Below, piece by piece: positions 20,150 through 28,250 of a stretch of DNA of 52,981 bases. Where the stretch lies: positions 1 through 52,981 of the forward strand of contig NZ_JAEMQX010000013.1 in the NCBI RefSeq assembly GCF_016463645.1, read 5' to 3'. The notes under the pieces were generated by a model that saw only the letters and a program-made list of their open reading frames with translations, made no database searches and was not told the DNA's origin. The translations under genes were made by a program, and so were the position numbers. The stretch's first letter is position 1, and each line of letters begins with the position of its first letter. The stretch is from Sphingopyxis sp. Its GTDB lineage: Bacteria > Pseudomonadota > Alphaproteobacteria > Sphingomonadales > Sphingomonadaceae.

Positions 20150-20473
20150 CTAGCAGATTCGGGTCGGTGGACAGCCGCTCCCCTTGCTGGAAAAATGGTC
20201 CACCGTGTCGCGCGAATCCTGATTGCCCTGCACCCAAAGTTTTTTCCACTCGTCGTTGCTATGGCAGACGCGCGCCTTTTTCACGAGTGAGCCGATCTCA
20301 TCGATCTTGCGGCACTTGATATAGTTCGGATCGGTCGACGCCAATCCTTCGTTATACGCCTTGATCTCGGCATTGGTCATCGTCGAGGCCGGACGGTCAA
20401 GCGGCGCGCGCTCGATCGTGACAGGAGCGGGCGCCGCAACGGCGGCGAGAACGAACAGCGCCATCATATGCAT
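20150..20473 (-). CDS. Small secreted protein, third of three tandem paralogues
   Basis: The protein has 107 residues. The ATG at 20473 follows GGGGAG at 6 nt; the frame is open further upstream but without a plausible signal peptide. The N-terminus (MHMMALFVLAAVAAPAP) is a signal peptide. The mature part shares with its two neighbours the core MTxxEIxAYNxG, YIKCRK, IGSLVKK and RVCHSNDEWK. Its two cysteines, 16 residues apart, could form a disulfide in the periplasm. It differs from the other two by two further cysteines near the C-terminus (GSGCPPTRIC). Function is unknown. It begins 11 bp after the previous paralogue and ends at the terminator shared with clpB. Confidence 0.8.
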   Translation of the reverse strand: MHMMALFVLAAVAAPAPVTIERAPLDRPASTMTNAEIKAYNEGLASTDPNYIKCRKIDEIGSLVKKARVCHSNDEWKKLWVQGNQDSRDTVDHFSSKGSGCPPTRIC

Positions 20474-20484
20474 GACCGTCTCCC

Positions 20485-20844
20485 CTAACGCGGCCGTCCG
20501 ATCATGGGCTCCGACTGGTCTCGCGGCTCCTGCCCGTTGTTGAAGCTGCGCGAAACAGTTTCCAGCGTATCGCGTGCGCCCTGATTGCCCTTGTCGGTAA
20601 TGCGTCGCCACTCGGCATTGGTATTGCAGACGCGCAGCTTCCTGACCAAAGAGCCAATCTGATCGATGCGACGGCAGCGGATATAGTCGGGAGAGTCCGC
20701 GGCGCGCCCCATATTATAGGCGTCGATTTCCTCACCCGTCATTTCCGACGGCACGCGTGCGAGCGCTGTTTCGGGCTCGCCCGCACCGGCGGTCGAAGCC
20801 GTCGACAGGCCGACGAGAATTACAAGAATCGCGGTCTTGGGCAT
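20485..20844 (-). CDS. Small secreted protein, second of three tandem paralogues
   Basis: The protein has 119 residues from the ATG at 20844 (MPKTAILVILVGLSTASTAG, a signal peptide). A longer open frame upstream is arginine-rich out-of-character sequence and was not used. The mature part has MTGEEIDAYNMG, YIRCRR, IGSLVRK and RVCNTNAEWR, aligned with the other two copies. An acidic, Gln-rich C-terminal tail (about 20 residues) is unique to this copy. No functional family is recognised. The two conserved cysteines suggest an exported, disulfide-stabilised domain. The Shine-Dalgarno sequence is poor, so translation may depend on coupling to the first paralogue, which stops 34 bp upstream. Confidence 0.78.
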   Translation of the reverse strand: MPKTAILVILVGLSTASTAGAGEPETALARVPSEMTGEEIDAYNMGRAADSPDYIRCRRIDQIGSLVRKLRVCNTNAEWRRITDKGNQGARDTLETVSRSFNNGQEPRDQSEPMIGRPR

Positions 20845-20878
20845 CAGATGTTCGCCTAAAGGGGCGCCTGCGTAGCGA

Positions 20879-21211
20879 TCAGTTGGAGCTGCTGCCGGCC
20901 TTGCTCTGCATCGCCTCAGCGGTCTCGCGCGCGCTGGTGCTGCCCTTCTCGAGCGCAACCTTCCACTGCTCGTTCGTGTGGCAGACACGGTTCTTCTTCA
21001 CCAGCGAGCCGATCTCGAGCGATTTGCGGCACTTGATATAATAGGGATGGGTCTGTGGCAGCCCTTCATTATAGGCTTTGATCTCGGTCGGCGTCATCGC
21101 CGATGGCGCTTTTTCCGGGGGTGCGCGATCGGCGGGCGCGGCTTCGGCAGCAAAAGTCGCGGGTGCTGCGATCAGAGCTGCCGCGACAAAAGCGGAAAAG
21201 CTGGTCTTCAT
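20879..21211 (-). CDS. Small secreted protein, first of three tandem paralogues
   Basis: The protein has 110 residues. The ATG at 21211 has an ideal AGGAGG 6 nt away, better than the upstream in-frame ATG. A signal peptide (MKTSFSAFVAAALIAAPATFA) is followed by MTPTEIKAYNEG, YIKCRK, EIGSLVKK and RVCHTNEQWK. The Cys-to-Cys distance is 16 residues, as in both paralogues. The C-terminus (STSARETAEAMQSKAGSSSN) is probably helical then disordered. The function is unknown. As the copy with the best ribosome-binding site at the head of the cluster it is likely the most highly made. The gap to the hydroxylase stop upstream is 104 bp. Confidence 0.82.
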   Translation of the reverse strand: MKTSFSAFVAAALIAAPATFAAEAAPADRAPPEKAPSAMTPTEIKAYNEGLPQTHPYYIKCRKSLEIGSLVKKNRVCHTNEQWKVALEKGSTSARETAEAMQSKAGSSSN

Positions 21212-21315
21212 GGCAATCCTCCTAACCGCGGGCCCGCCCGCAGCCTCCATCAACCATCATATTGGTCGCGCGGGTTTTCGCAAAGCTGAATTTCGGCACA
21301 GGATGGGCGGCTCCT

Positions 21316-22500
21316 TCAACGCGGCACCGCATAGCCCGACCCGTCAGCTGACGCGAAATAGCGCCGCAGCAGCTCGCATTCGCCGCTAGTCAGATGCGGG
21401 TTCCACACGTCAAAGATCAGCACCGCGCGCAATTCATCGCTGTCGTTCCATGCCTCATGCTCGATCGTGTCGTCAAAGGCGAAAGCCTTGCCTTCCTCCC
21501 ACGCCCGCGTTTCGCCCCCGACGCGAAAGCCGCAGCGGGGCGGGACAATCAGGGGCAGGTGAACGATCGCCCGCGTGTTGGTGACCCCGGTGTGCGGCGG
21601 AATGCGCGTTCGCGGCTTCAGCATCGAGAAAAACGCGCTCGGCGCGCGGCCGGGAATGCGCGCTCCCGGGATGGCGGCGAGCGCTGCCGCCGTGACCGGG
21701 CAACGATCGAGCACCGGCTGGTTGGGCTCGCCATACTCCCACAGGAAGCACGCGCCCCAGTCGAGCCGGTTGTCGAGATCCGACCAGATCGACGCCGGCG
21801 AGCCCGCTTCCATCCGGACATAGGGCCGCAGCGCCTCGCCCGGATCGTCGAGCAGCGACTGCAATTCGCTCCGGATCGCATCGGTCTGCGCCTCGATCGC
21901 GCCCAGCCACGCGAAATGAGCACGATCGAAAAATTCGTCGGCGGGAAGGAACGGGTAGTAGACCCCTGCACATTCATTCCGATAGATGCGCCGCCGCCCG
22001 AGCGCGCTGGCGATAAAGGCCTCGCCGCGCCGCGCTTCGGTTTCCGACAGTTCGCCGCGCATCGCGCCGAATGCATCCGATGCAGCGGCATACATTGTCC
22101 CGGTCGCGCCCGTGACAAATTCCTGTCCATGCGCCAGCAATGCTTCGAGCGACGGAGGGACCGGGCTCAGCTGCGCGCCGAGCGCAATGGCAGCGCTCCA
22201 CGCCGCGAGTGCGGCACCTTTGTCGCCTTGCGCCTCATGCCGCTCGCCCTTGCGAATCCACGCCATCAGGTCGCGGCGATCGATCGCCAGCGCCGCATCG
22301 AGCGCCGCCAGTTCGCCCTCCTCATCGCCAAGCGCGCGCCAAGCGGACGCGAGGTTGCGCTGAAGCGCTCCCGAGTGCGGATCGCCCGAAATCGCGGTCA
22401 GGAAATGTTGTACCGCGGCAGCGGGGTCGCCCGCTTGCAAGGCTGAAACTCCGAGCCGATTGGCCTCTACGGCCGCGGCGGGTGCGGGTGTGCTGGTCAT
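21316..22500 (-). CDS. TPR-containing aspartyl/asparaginyl beta-hydroxylase (2-oxoglutarate/Fe(II) oxygenase)
   Basis: About 394 residues from the ATG at 22500; in-frame starts at 22506, 22515 and 22527 cannot be excluded. Residues about 8-120 are TPR-like helices (ANRLGVSALQAGDPAAAVQH, then LAALDAALAIDRRDLMAW). The C-terminal half is an Asp/Asn beta-hydroxylase domain. PPHTG gives iron ligand His303 and FDDTIEHEAWN gives His348, with FRVGGETRAWEEGKA between them and VLIFDVWNPHL after. The AspH/LpxO family hydroxylates Asp/Asn side chains or lipid A acyl chains. The TPR fusion favours a peptide or protein substrate, which is inference. It is divergent from the putative sulfotransferase-like gene, 43 bp away. 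Confidence 0.88.
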   Translation of the reverse strand: MTSTPAPAAAVEANRLGVSALQAGDPAAAVQHFLTAISGDPHSGALQRNLASAWRALGDEEGELAALDAALAIDRRDLMAWIRKGERHEAQGDKGAALAAWSAAIALGAQLSPVPPSLEALLAHGQEFVTGATGTMYAAASDAFGAMRGELSETEARRGEAFIASALGRRRIYRNECAGVYYPFLPADEFFDRAHFAWLGAIEAQTDAIRSELQSLLDDPGEALRPYVRMEAGSPASIWSDLDNRLDWGACFLWEYGEPNQPVLDRCPVTAAALAAIPGARIPGRAPSAFFSMLKPRTRIPPHTGVTNTRAIVHLPLIVPPRCGFRVGGETRAWEEGKAFAFDDTIEHEAWNDSDELRAVLIFDVWNPHLTSGECELLRRYFASADGSGYAVPR

Positions 22501-22543
22501 GGCCATGCTTGCCATCGACGGGGGCAATCGGCAAGGTCGTTTG

Positions 22544-23569
22544 ATGACCGCCGCGCCTTCTGTGACCGCTATAATCGACGATGCCCGATGGCTGGCGCAT
22601 CGCTATGATCCCGGCCACGATGCGTTTCATTTCCGGCGCGTCACGCGTGCTGTGCGGAGCGATGTACCCTTTCTGACCGATCTGCATCTGGGCGAAGAGA
22701 AGTCGCCCTTCGTGCTGGGGCGGGCCGATTGCCGGGAAGCGCTCTCCGCCGCGCCGGCGCCGCTGCATTTCCTGTTTCATTCTGCCTATTGTGCATCGAC
22801 CATGCTGGTGCAGGCACTCGACCGGCCGGGTTCATCGACCAGTCTTTCCGAGCCAGTACTCCTCAACGACATGGTCGGCTGGCGGCGGCGGGGGGCGAAC
22901 TCGCGCGATCATGCCCGCGTGATGGACGATGCGCTGGCGATGCTCGGCCGCGGCTTCGGGCCGGGTGAGGCAGTTATCGTCAAACCGTCAAACATCTTCA
23001 ATCCGCTTGCACGCGGCGCCCTGACACTGCGGCCCCAAGCGCGCGCGATCCTGCTCTACGCGCCGCTGCGCCAGTTCCTGCTATCTGTCGCACGCAAGGG
23101 TATGTGGTGCCGGCTGTGGTGCCGCGAACTGCTCGAAGGTTATCTCGCCGACGGTTTCGTCCAGCTCGGGTTCGAAGCGCGCGATTATTTCCGCCAATCG
23201 GACCTGCAGGTCGCGGCGATCGGCTGGCTCGCACAGCAACAGGTTTTCGCCGCGCTGCTCGCATGGGCGCCAGGACGGATCGCTTCACTCGACAGCGAGA
23301 TGTTGACGCTTGATCCCGTTGCCGCAGTGACGGCCGCGATGGATCATCTGAGGCTAACCGGCGACCGCGCAACGATTGCCGGCCATCCGGCGCTCGGCCG
23401 CAACAGCAAGTCGGGTGCACCCTTTACCATGGGCGAGCGACAGCGCGACCTCGCCATCGCGGAAGCCGCCTATGGCGAGGAAATTGCGCAAGTCGTCGGC
23501 TGGGCCGAAGCCGTTGCGGGTCAGGCTGGCATTCCGCTCACCCTGTCCGGGCCGCTTCTGACGCGCTGA
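22544..23569 (+). CDS. Putative sulfotransferase-like P-loop protein, function unknown
   Basis: The protein has 341 residues from the ATG at 22544 (MTAAPSVTAIIDDARW). The frame is open further upstream but would overlap the divergent hydroxylase start. A strand-loop-helix HFLFHSAYCASTMLVQAL at about residues 75-92 resembles the phosphate-binding element of sulfotransferases. The following LSEPVLLND and VIVKPSNIFNPLA also fit that fold. The canonical GxxRSGT form is absent, so the assignment is tentative; a degenerate nucleotide-binding protein is the alternative. No signal peptide is seen. It is divergent from a TPR-hydroxylase and convergent with a TonB-dependent receptor, and may act with them. 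Confidence 0.6.
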   Translation: MTAAPSVTAIIDDARWLAHRYDPGHDAFHFRRVTRAVRSDVPFLTDLHLGEEKSPFVLGRADCREALSAAPAPLHFLFHSAYCASTMLVQALDRPGSSTSLSEPVLLNDMVGWRRRGANSRDHARVMDDALAMLGRGFGPGEAVIVKPSNIFNPLARGALTLRPQARAILLYAPLRQFLLSVARKGMWCRLWCRELLEGYLADGFVQLGFEARDYFRQSDLQVAAIGWLAQQQVFAALLAWAPGRIASLDSEMLTLDPVAAVTAAMDHLRLTGDRATIAGHPALGRNSKSGAPFTMGERQRDLAIAEAAYGEEIAQVVGWAEAVAGQAGIPLTLSGPLLTR

Positions 23570-23620
23570 CGCCAACCTCACCCTGAAGATCGAGTTACGC
23601 TACATTTTCTTCCGCGCATG

Positions 23621-23650
23621 AAAAAAGGGGCGGACATTGCTGTCCGCCCC
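23621..23650 (-). terminator. Rho-independent terminator of the 1027-residue TonB-dependent receptor gene
   Basis: On the minus strand GGGGCGGACA, loop GCAA and TGTCCGCCCC form a perfect 10-bp stem followed by six T. The other direction lacks a U-tract, so it belongs to the receptor gene. Confidence 0.92.
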
Positions 23651-23677
23651 CCGATTCTTGCCGAAGCGTGAAGTCGA

Positions 23678-26600
23678 CTAGAACTTCAGCTTCGCCGACA
23701 CCGCGTAACGGCGGCCCAGCGCGTCATACGACGACGGGAAGGTGTTGCCGCTGTTGTAGGTCGTCGAACCGATCGAGTTGCCAACGATCGGCGGCTTCTT
23801 GTCGAGCAGGTTCTGTACCGTCAGCGTCACGGTCAGATTGTCGCTGACGCTGAAGCGGCCGGTCAAGTCGAAATAATGTGCCGCCTTGATCTTGCGGAAC
23901 TCCGGATTGACCATGCAACCTTCGGGGTCGGCGCCATCGAAGTCGGGGCAACCCTGATCCGCGATCGGCAGCGGCACGCCGTCTCCGTCGACGTTGGCTG
24001 CGATGGCGGCCGCACGGTCCGCTTCCAGCTGCGCCGGCTCGAACGACACCGAGTCCTGCCAGCGCCACAGCAGCGACAGGTCGACCTTGTCGAAGCCGAG
24101 CGTGAAGCGCTGCGAGAACTGGAACTCGGGCTGGATCGAGCCCGTGAACGAGCAGTTCACGCTGTAGTAGCCGACGCATTCGCGGTTGAGCGACGACGCC
24201 AGGTTCACGTCCGACTTGAACTTCGACGAATGGGTCCAGTTACCCACGAACGACCAGTCGAGGCTGGCAAAACCGAGATCGGTGTTCCAGTTCATCAGCA
24301 AGTCGATGCCGTCGGTGAACAGGCGACCATTGTTGTTCGTCTGGCCGAAGAGGCCCGGCGTGGTTGCCGGATCACCGTCGAGGCCGCCGGTAGCCGGGTT
24401 ACGACGAATGATCGTACAATTCGGATCGGTCGCGCTGGCGGCGGTCAGATTGTCGAAGCAAGCCGAGATGATGTCACCCGGCAACGGTGCGCCGATCACA
24501 TTGTCGATCTTGATGTTGTAATAGTCGACCGACAGGTTGAAGCGCGGCAGGAAGTCCGGCTGGAACACTGCACCGATGGTCCAGGTGTTCGCCTTTTCCG
24601 GCTGCAGCGCCAGGCTGCCACCCGCGTTGATGTTGGCCTGAGCGGCCGTCGGGTTGGTGATCGAACCGATCTGACCCGGCGTGGCGCCTTGCGCAATACA
24701 GACGGCTTCCAGGTTGGCGTTGACTTCCGGAGCGCTGCCCGCGCAGGGGTCGATGCCGAGGTTGGTCAGGCCGACCGACAGCGGCGTGAACAGTTCGCCG
24801 ATGTTCGGAGCGCGAACCGCGCGGCTGTAGTTACCGCGGATCTTGACGCCCGCACCCGGTTCCCAGCTACCGCCGGCCTTCCAGGTCCAGGTGTCGTAAC
24901 CACCGGCGCCCTTGATGCTGTAATCCGAATAACGGATACCGGCTTCGAGGGTCAGGCTTTCGAAGAACGGCTTGTCTTCGATCAGCGGCGCGACGATTTC
25001 CGCATAGGCTTCATAAACGTCATAGCCACCGTCGATGTCGGGAGCGGCGCCGCCGGCACCACCGAGCTCGCCCGGGGTCTTGGCGAGAAGATCCGACGAT
25101 TGCTGCGCGGTGTAGCCACGATATTCACCACCGAGAGCGAAGCCGATCGGCTGCACTGCGCCGGGCGAGGCGAAGCCCAGGTCGCCCGAGATGATCGCGC
25201 GAACCTGCGACAGCGTCGTGCGGTTGGTCGACGTGCTCGATTCCGAAAGATAATCGGCCATTTCCGGCGTGATCGAGCCTTCGGGACCGAAGAGGTTGAC
25301 GGGAACGCAATCCGCATTGCCGCTCTGGCAGGTCACGCCATCGTCGGACAGCGATGCTTCGCGGAAACGCGACTGCAGCGTGTAGCCGTTGATGCTCTGG
25401 ATGTTCTCGGATTCGCCATAGGCGCCTTCGATGTTCCAGTCGATCGTGTCGGTGATGCCGCCACGCGCGCCGACGCGATAGTCGAAGAAGGTCGTCTGAT
25501 ATTCGCTGATACGCGGACCGACTTCGGGGGTACGGCGCGACAGTGCGGTCGTGACCGTCTGATAGCCCTCGTCGTCCGGACCGGTAGCCGCAGCGGCTGC
25601 AGCGCATTCCGCAGGCGTGAAGCGCGGCGTGTAAAGGCCCGAATCCGGATCAGCCGTGTTGAAGGCGCAGAACTGGTTGCGCAGCGATTCCGGCAGGAAC
25701 GGGTTGTTGAGGTTGATCGTCACCGCGCCCCCGAAAGAACCCGACGGTGCGATGATCGTCGACACCTTGTTCTTCGAGAACATGCCGCGCGTGTAGACTT
25801 CAACCGAGTCCGACACTTCGTAGTTCGCCTGCGCGTAAATGTTAAAGCGCTCGAACGGCGTCTGGAAAATATTGTCGGGGTTGAAGTTGAACGATGCGAA
25901 AGGCGCAACGGCCTGGCCGGCGGCATTGATCTGACGGACCGGGCCGTTCGCGACGTCGGGGTCGGTGTTTATCGAACCATCGGGGTTCAGCGGACGGGTG
26001 CCCGAGAAACGCGACGGAACCGCCGTGCCCGAGCCGCCATTGCCGCCGGTATAGCTGTCGACCTGGAAGAACGAGAAGTCGCGATCACCCTGATAGATGG
26101 GGTCGGCCGACTGGTAGCCGATGCTCAGAACCGCGTTACCGCGACCGTCGTCGAAGTTCGCGCCGACGGTGGCATCGACGCGGAAGACGTTACCGTCGCC
26201 CTGTTCGGTGATCTGGTTCGAAGCGGTGACTTCCAGACCCGCGAAATCGCGCTTGGTCACGAAGTTCACCACGCCGGTGATGGCGTCGGCGCCATAGGTG
26301 GTCACGGCGGCGCCGGTCAGCGCGTCGACGCGCTCGATCAGGGCCAGCGGGATGTTGTTGAGGTCGACGCGGCCGTTGACGTCCGACGGAGCGACACGGT
26401 TGCCGTTCAGGAGGACGATGTTGCGGGTCGAGCCAAGGCCACGAAGATCGACGTACGAACCGCCGCTGTTGCCGTTGTTGACGGCCGAACCCATGCTGGG
26501 AACGACGCCGGGCATTTCGCGCAGGACTTCTTCGGCGACGTTCGACTGCTTGAGCTCGATCGTGTCCGAGGTCGTGACGTTGACCGGGGTCGACTGTTCG

Positions 26601-26761
26601 AGGTTCGGGTTGCGGATCAGCGAGCCGGTGACGACGATTTCCGACTGAGCGGCGCCTTCCTCTGCTGCGTCCTGCGCATAGGCAGGAGCCGAAACCAGGG
26701 CGACGCTCATCACGAGCGGCGCAGCGCCTAGCTTCAGCTTGGAATATTGGGTTTTCTTCAC
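23678..26761 (-). CDS. TonB-dependent outer-membrane receptor
   Basis: The protein has 1027 residues. It starts with GTG at 26761, with AGGGA 7 nt before it. A signal peptide (MKKTQYSKLKLGAAPLVMSV, cut after AYA) leads into a TonB-box-like EIVVTGSLI, then a plug domain (about 50-175) with VLREMPGVVPSMG, YVDLRGLGSTRNIVLLNGNR and YGADAITGVVNFVTKR. The rest is the 22-strand beta-barrel, ending YAVSAKLKF with the C-terminal aromatic needed for insertion. There is no N-terminal signalling (STN) domain. The branch with GSLIRNPNLEQSTPVNV is a common sphingomonad/xanthomonad receptor type without assigned ligand. The hydroxylase and sulfotransferase-like genes next door hint at a peptide or modified ligand, which is inference. 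Confidence 0.95.
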   Translation of the reverse strand: MKKTQYSKLKLGAAPLVMSVALVSAPAYAQDAAEEGAAQSEIVVTGSLIRNPNLEQSTPVNVTTSDTIELKQSNVAEEVLREMPGVVPSMGSAVNNGNSGGSYVDLRGLGSTRNIVLLNGNRVAPSDVNGRVDLNNIPLALIERVDALTGAAVTTYGADAITGVVNFVTKRDFAGLEVTASNQITEQGDGNVFRVDATVGANFDDGRGNAVLSIGYQSADPIYQGDRDFSFFQVDSYTGGNGGSGTAVPSRFSGTRPLNPDGSINTDPDVANGPVRQINAAGQAVAPFASFNFNPDNIFQTPFERFNIYAQANYEVSDSVEVYTRGMFSKNKVSTIIAPSGSFGGAVTINLNNPFLPESLRNQFCAFNTADPDSGLYTPRFTPAECAAAAAATGPDDEGYQTVTTALSRRTPEVGPRISEYQTTFFDYRVGARGGITDTIDWNIEGAYGESENIQSINGYTLQSRFREASLSDDGVTCQSGNADCVPVNLFGPEGSITPEMADYLSESSTSTNRTTLSQVRAIISGDLGFASPGAVQPIGFALGGEYRGYTAQQSSDLLAKTPGELGGAGGAAPDIDGGYDVYEAYAEIVAPLIEDKPFFESLTLEAGIRYSDYSIKGAGGYDTWTWKAGGSWEPGAGVKIRGNYSRAVRAPNIGELFTPLSVGLTNLGIDPCAGSAPEVNANLEAVCIAQGATPGQIGSITNPTAAQANINAGGSLALQPEKANTWTIGAVFQPDFLPRFNLSVDYYNIKIDNVIGAPLPGDIISACFDNLTAASATDPNCTIIRRNPATGGLDGDPATTPGLFGQTNNNGRLFTDGIDLLMNWNTDLGFASLDWSFVGNWTHSSKFKSDVNLASSLNRECVGYYSVNCSFTGSIQPEFQFSQRFTLGFDKVDLSLLWRWQDSVSFEPAQLEADRAAAIAANVDGDGVPLPIADQGCPDFDGADPEGCMVNPEFRKIKAAHYFDLTGRFSVSDNLTVTLTVQNLLDKKPPIVGNSIGSTTYNSGNTFPSSYDALGRRYAVSAKLKF

Positions 26762-27029
26762 AGTGCAGTCCCTTGCTACTGGTGGATTGAATTACCCGGA
26801 CCCCCAGACGCGACGACGCAAAGCCGACGCGCACAGATGCCCCGATAGCGTGCGGGATGAAACTTCGATCCTGTCGAGTAAAGCGAATTCCCGGGACAAT
26901 CGGCGGTTTCGGCGGGCATTGTGACGTATTTGCAACAAACGCGGAAAAGGACGAAATACAATATGCTGCGTCGCGTCATCCGCGACATTTTGTTTCACTG
27001 GTTACGAAATATCATCGTGACGGGATGAT

Positions 27030-27953
27030 CTAGCCGCCGATCGGCCCCGCGAGCTTTCCAGGGTCGAGACGCGCGTCGCGCCATTTCAGTCCCCAGTGCA
27101 GATGAGGACCCGTCGCCCGCCCGGTACGGCCCACCGTGCCGAGCGGCTGCCCCTGCACGACACGATCGCCCGGCTTCACGTCGAGCCGCTGGCAATGAAG
27201 AAAGGCGCTGCTCAGACCCATGCCGTGATCGACGATCAGCAGATTGCCCTCGAGCGTGAAGGGCGCGCTTGCAGCCAGAACGACCACGCCGTCGGCGGGC
27301 GCGACAAAGGGCGTTCCGGCGGTCACGGCAACATCGGTGCCGCTGTGATAGCTGCCCGGCTTGCCCTGATAGATGCGCTGCGACCCGAAGAAACCGGACA
27401 GCCGTCCCGTCACCGGCCAGCGGAATTTCTGCCGCCAGCCATTGGAATCGACCTGCATGTTCCGCGCGGCGGCAATCTGCGCCAACTCGGCCGGGCGCCG
27501 CCGCTCGAAGTCGGCGTCGCTCGATGCGCCGCCACGATAGGGCGCGTTGACATGCTCGAGCCGCCAGTTCCCGGCGGTGACGGCGATCGAGCGCTCGACC
27601 GTCCGCCCGTCGACGAGCGTCGCGGCAAGCGTGGCACTTGCTCCGGCATCGCGATCAAAGGCGATCAGGAAGCGGCCGTCGGGGGCAACCGGGACCGCCT
27701 TGCCGTCGAAGGTCAGCATGCGCGTGTCGCTCGGGGCCTGCCCGACAATGACCGCACCCTGTTCGGCGCGCCCCGACAGCGTGAAGTCAGGGTGCTCCGG
27801 TGCGCGCGGTGGATCGGGTGGCGGTGGCGGCGGCTGAACGGCCGGCTCCGGGTCGGGTCCGGCCGCGATATCGGCCGACGGCACGCAACCGGCAACGACG
27901 CCCACAATCGCCAGCCCCGCCGCAAGCAGCAGCCAGAGCCTCGCGAACCTCAT
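27030..27953 (-). CDS. M23 (LytM) family peptidase lipoprotein
   Basis: The protein has 307 residues. The lipobox VAGC gives acylated Cys23, followed by a proline-rich spacer (about 40-52). A middle beta domain (about 55-140) precedes the LytM domain (about 178-295). Zinc-site residues are visible as HSGTD (His203, Asp207) and HLHW (His284, His286), so the enzyme should be active. It cleaves peptidoglycan cross-links or acts as an amidase activator in the periplasm. Its ATG overlaps the stop of the upstream DUF2093 gene (ATGA at 27953-27950), so the two are translationally coupled. xseA, DUF2093 and this gene are probably one operon. Confidence 0.92.
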   Translation of the reverse strand: MRFARLWLLLAAGLAIVGVVAGCVPSADIAAGPDPEPAVQPPPPPPDPPRAPEHPDFTLSGRAEQGAVIVGQAPSDTRMLTFDGKAVPVAPDGRFLIAFDRDAGASATLAATLVDGRTVERSIAVTAGNWRLEHVNAPYRGGASSDADFERRRPAELAQIAAARNMQVDSNGWRQKFRWPVTGRLSGFFGSQRIYQGKPGSYHSGTDVAVTAGTPFVAPADGVVVLAASAPFTLEGNLLIVDHGMGLSSAFLHCQRLDVKPGDRVVQGQPLGTVGRTGRATGPHLHWGLKWRDARLDPGKLAGPIGG

Positions 27954-28162
27954 GCCTTACGCGCGGCGTCCAGTTCGGCTTTCACCGATATCTCTGCGGT
28001 GGCATAGGGCTCTTGCCGCGCGACCGACCAATAGCGCAGCTCGTCGAGCCCGATCGGTACGCCGGTGACCGCGCACAACACATGGTCTCCGGGTGCAAGG
28101 ACACGAAAACCGTTCGGTCCGTACTGGAGGCGGGCGAGGCGGTTGCGGCTGGCTATCAACAT
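27950..28162 (-). CDS. DUF2093 domain protein (70 aa)
   Basis: A 70-residue frame begins MLIASRNRLARLQYG and contains FRVLAPGDHVLCAVTG, then IGLDELRYWSVARQEPYA. The CAVTG-x-PI-x-LDELRYWS signature is that of DUF2093, a small cytoplasmic family of unknown function restricted mainly to alphaproteobacteria. A longer open frame upstream lacks family features. A TATAGT at about 28204-28199 on the minus strand could be a -10 box for a separate promoter. The 3' end overlaps the M23 start by ATGA, and xseA lies 88 bp upstream on the same strand. Confidence 0.82.
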   Translation of the reverse strand: MLIASRNRLARLQYGPNGFRVLAPGDHVLCAVTGVPIGLDELRYWSVARQEPYATAEISVKAELDAARKA

Positions 28163-28250
28163 GAGTCTGGGTCCGTTCGGCGGTAAGTCGTTGGCTCCAC
28201 TATAGCAGCATCGCGCCGCGCGACCAGCCCCCCGGGCCCCGGGAGCAAGC

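Noticed and set aside
23876-26731. A 951-codon open frame on the plus strand opposite the TonB-dependent receptor
   Set aside because: Its composition (Arg/Val/Asp) is that of a shadow frame, while the minus strand encodes a full receptor with signal peptide, plug and barrel.
28201-28250. GC-rich palindrome CCCGGGCCCCGGG after xseA as terminator
   Set aside because: No U-tract follows on the minus strand, and the downstream genes probably belong to the same unit.
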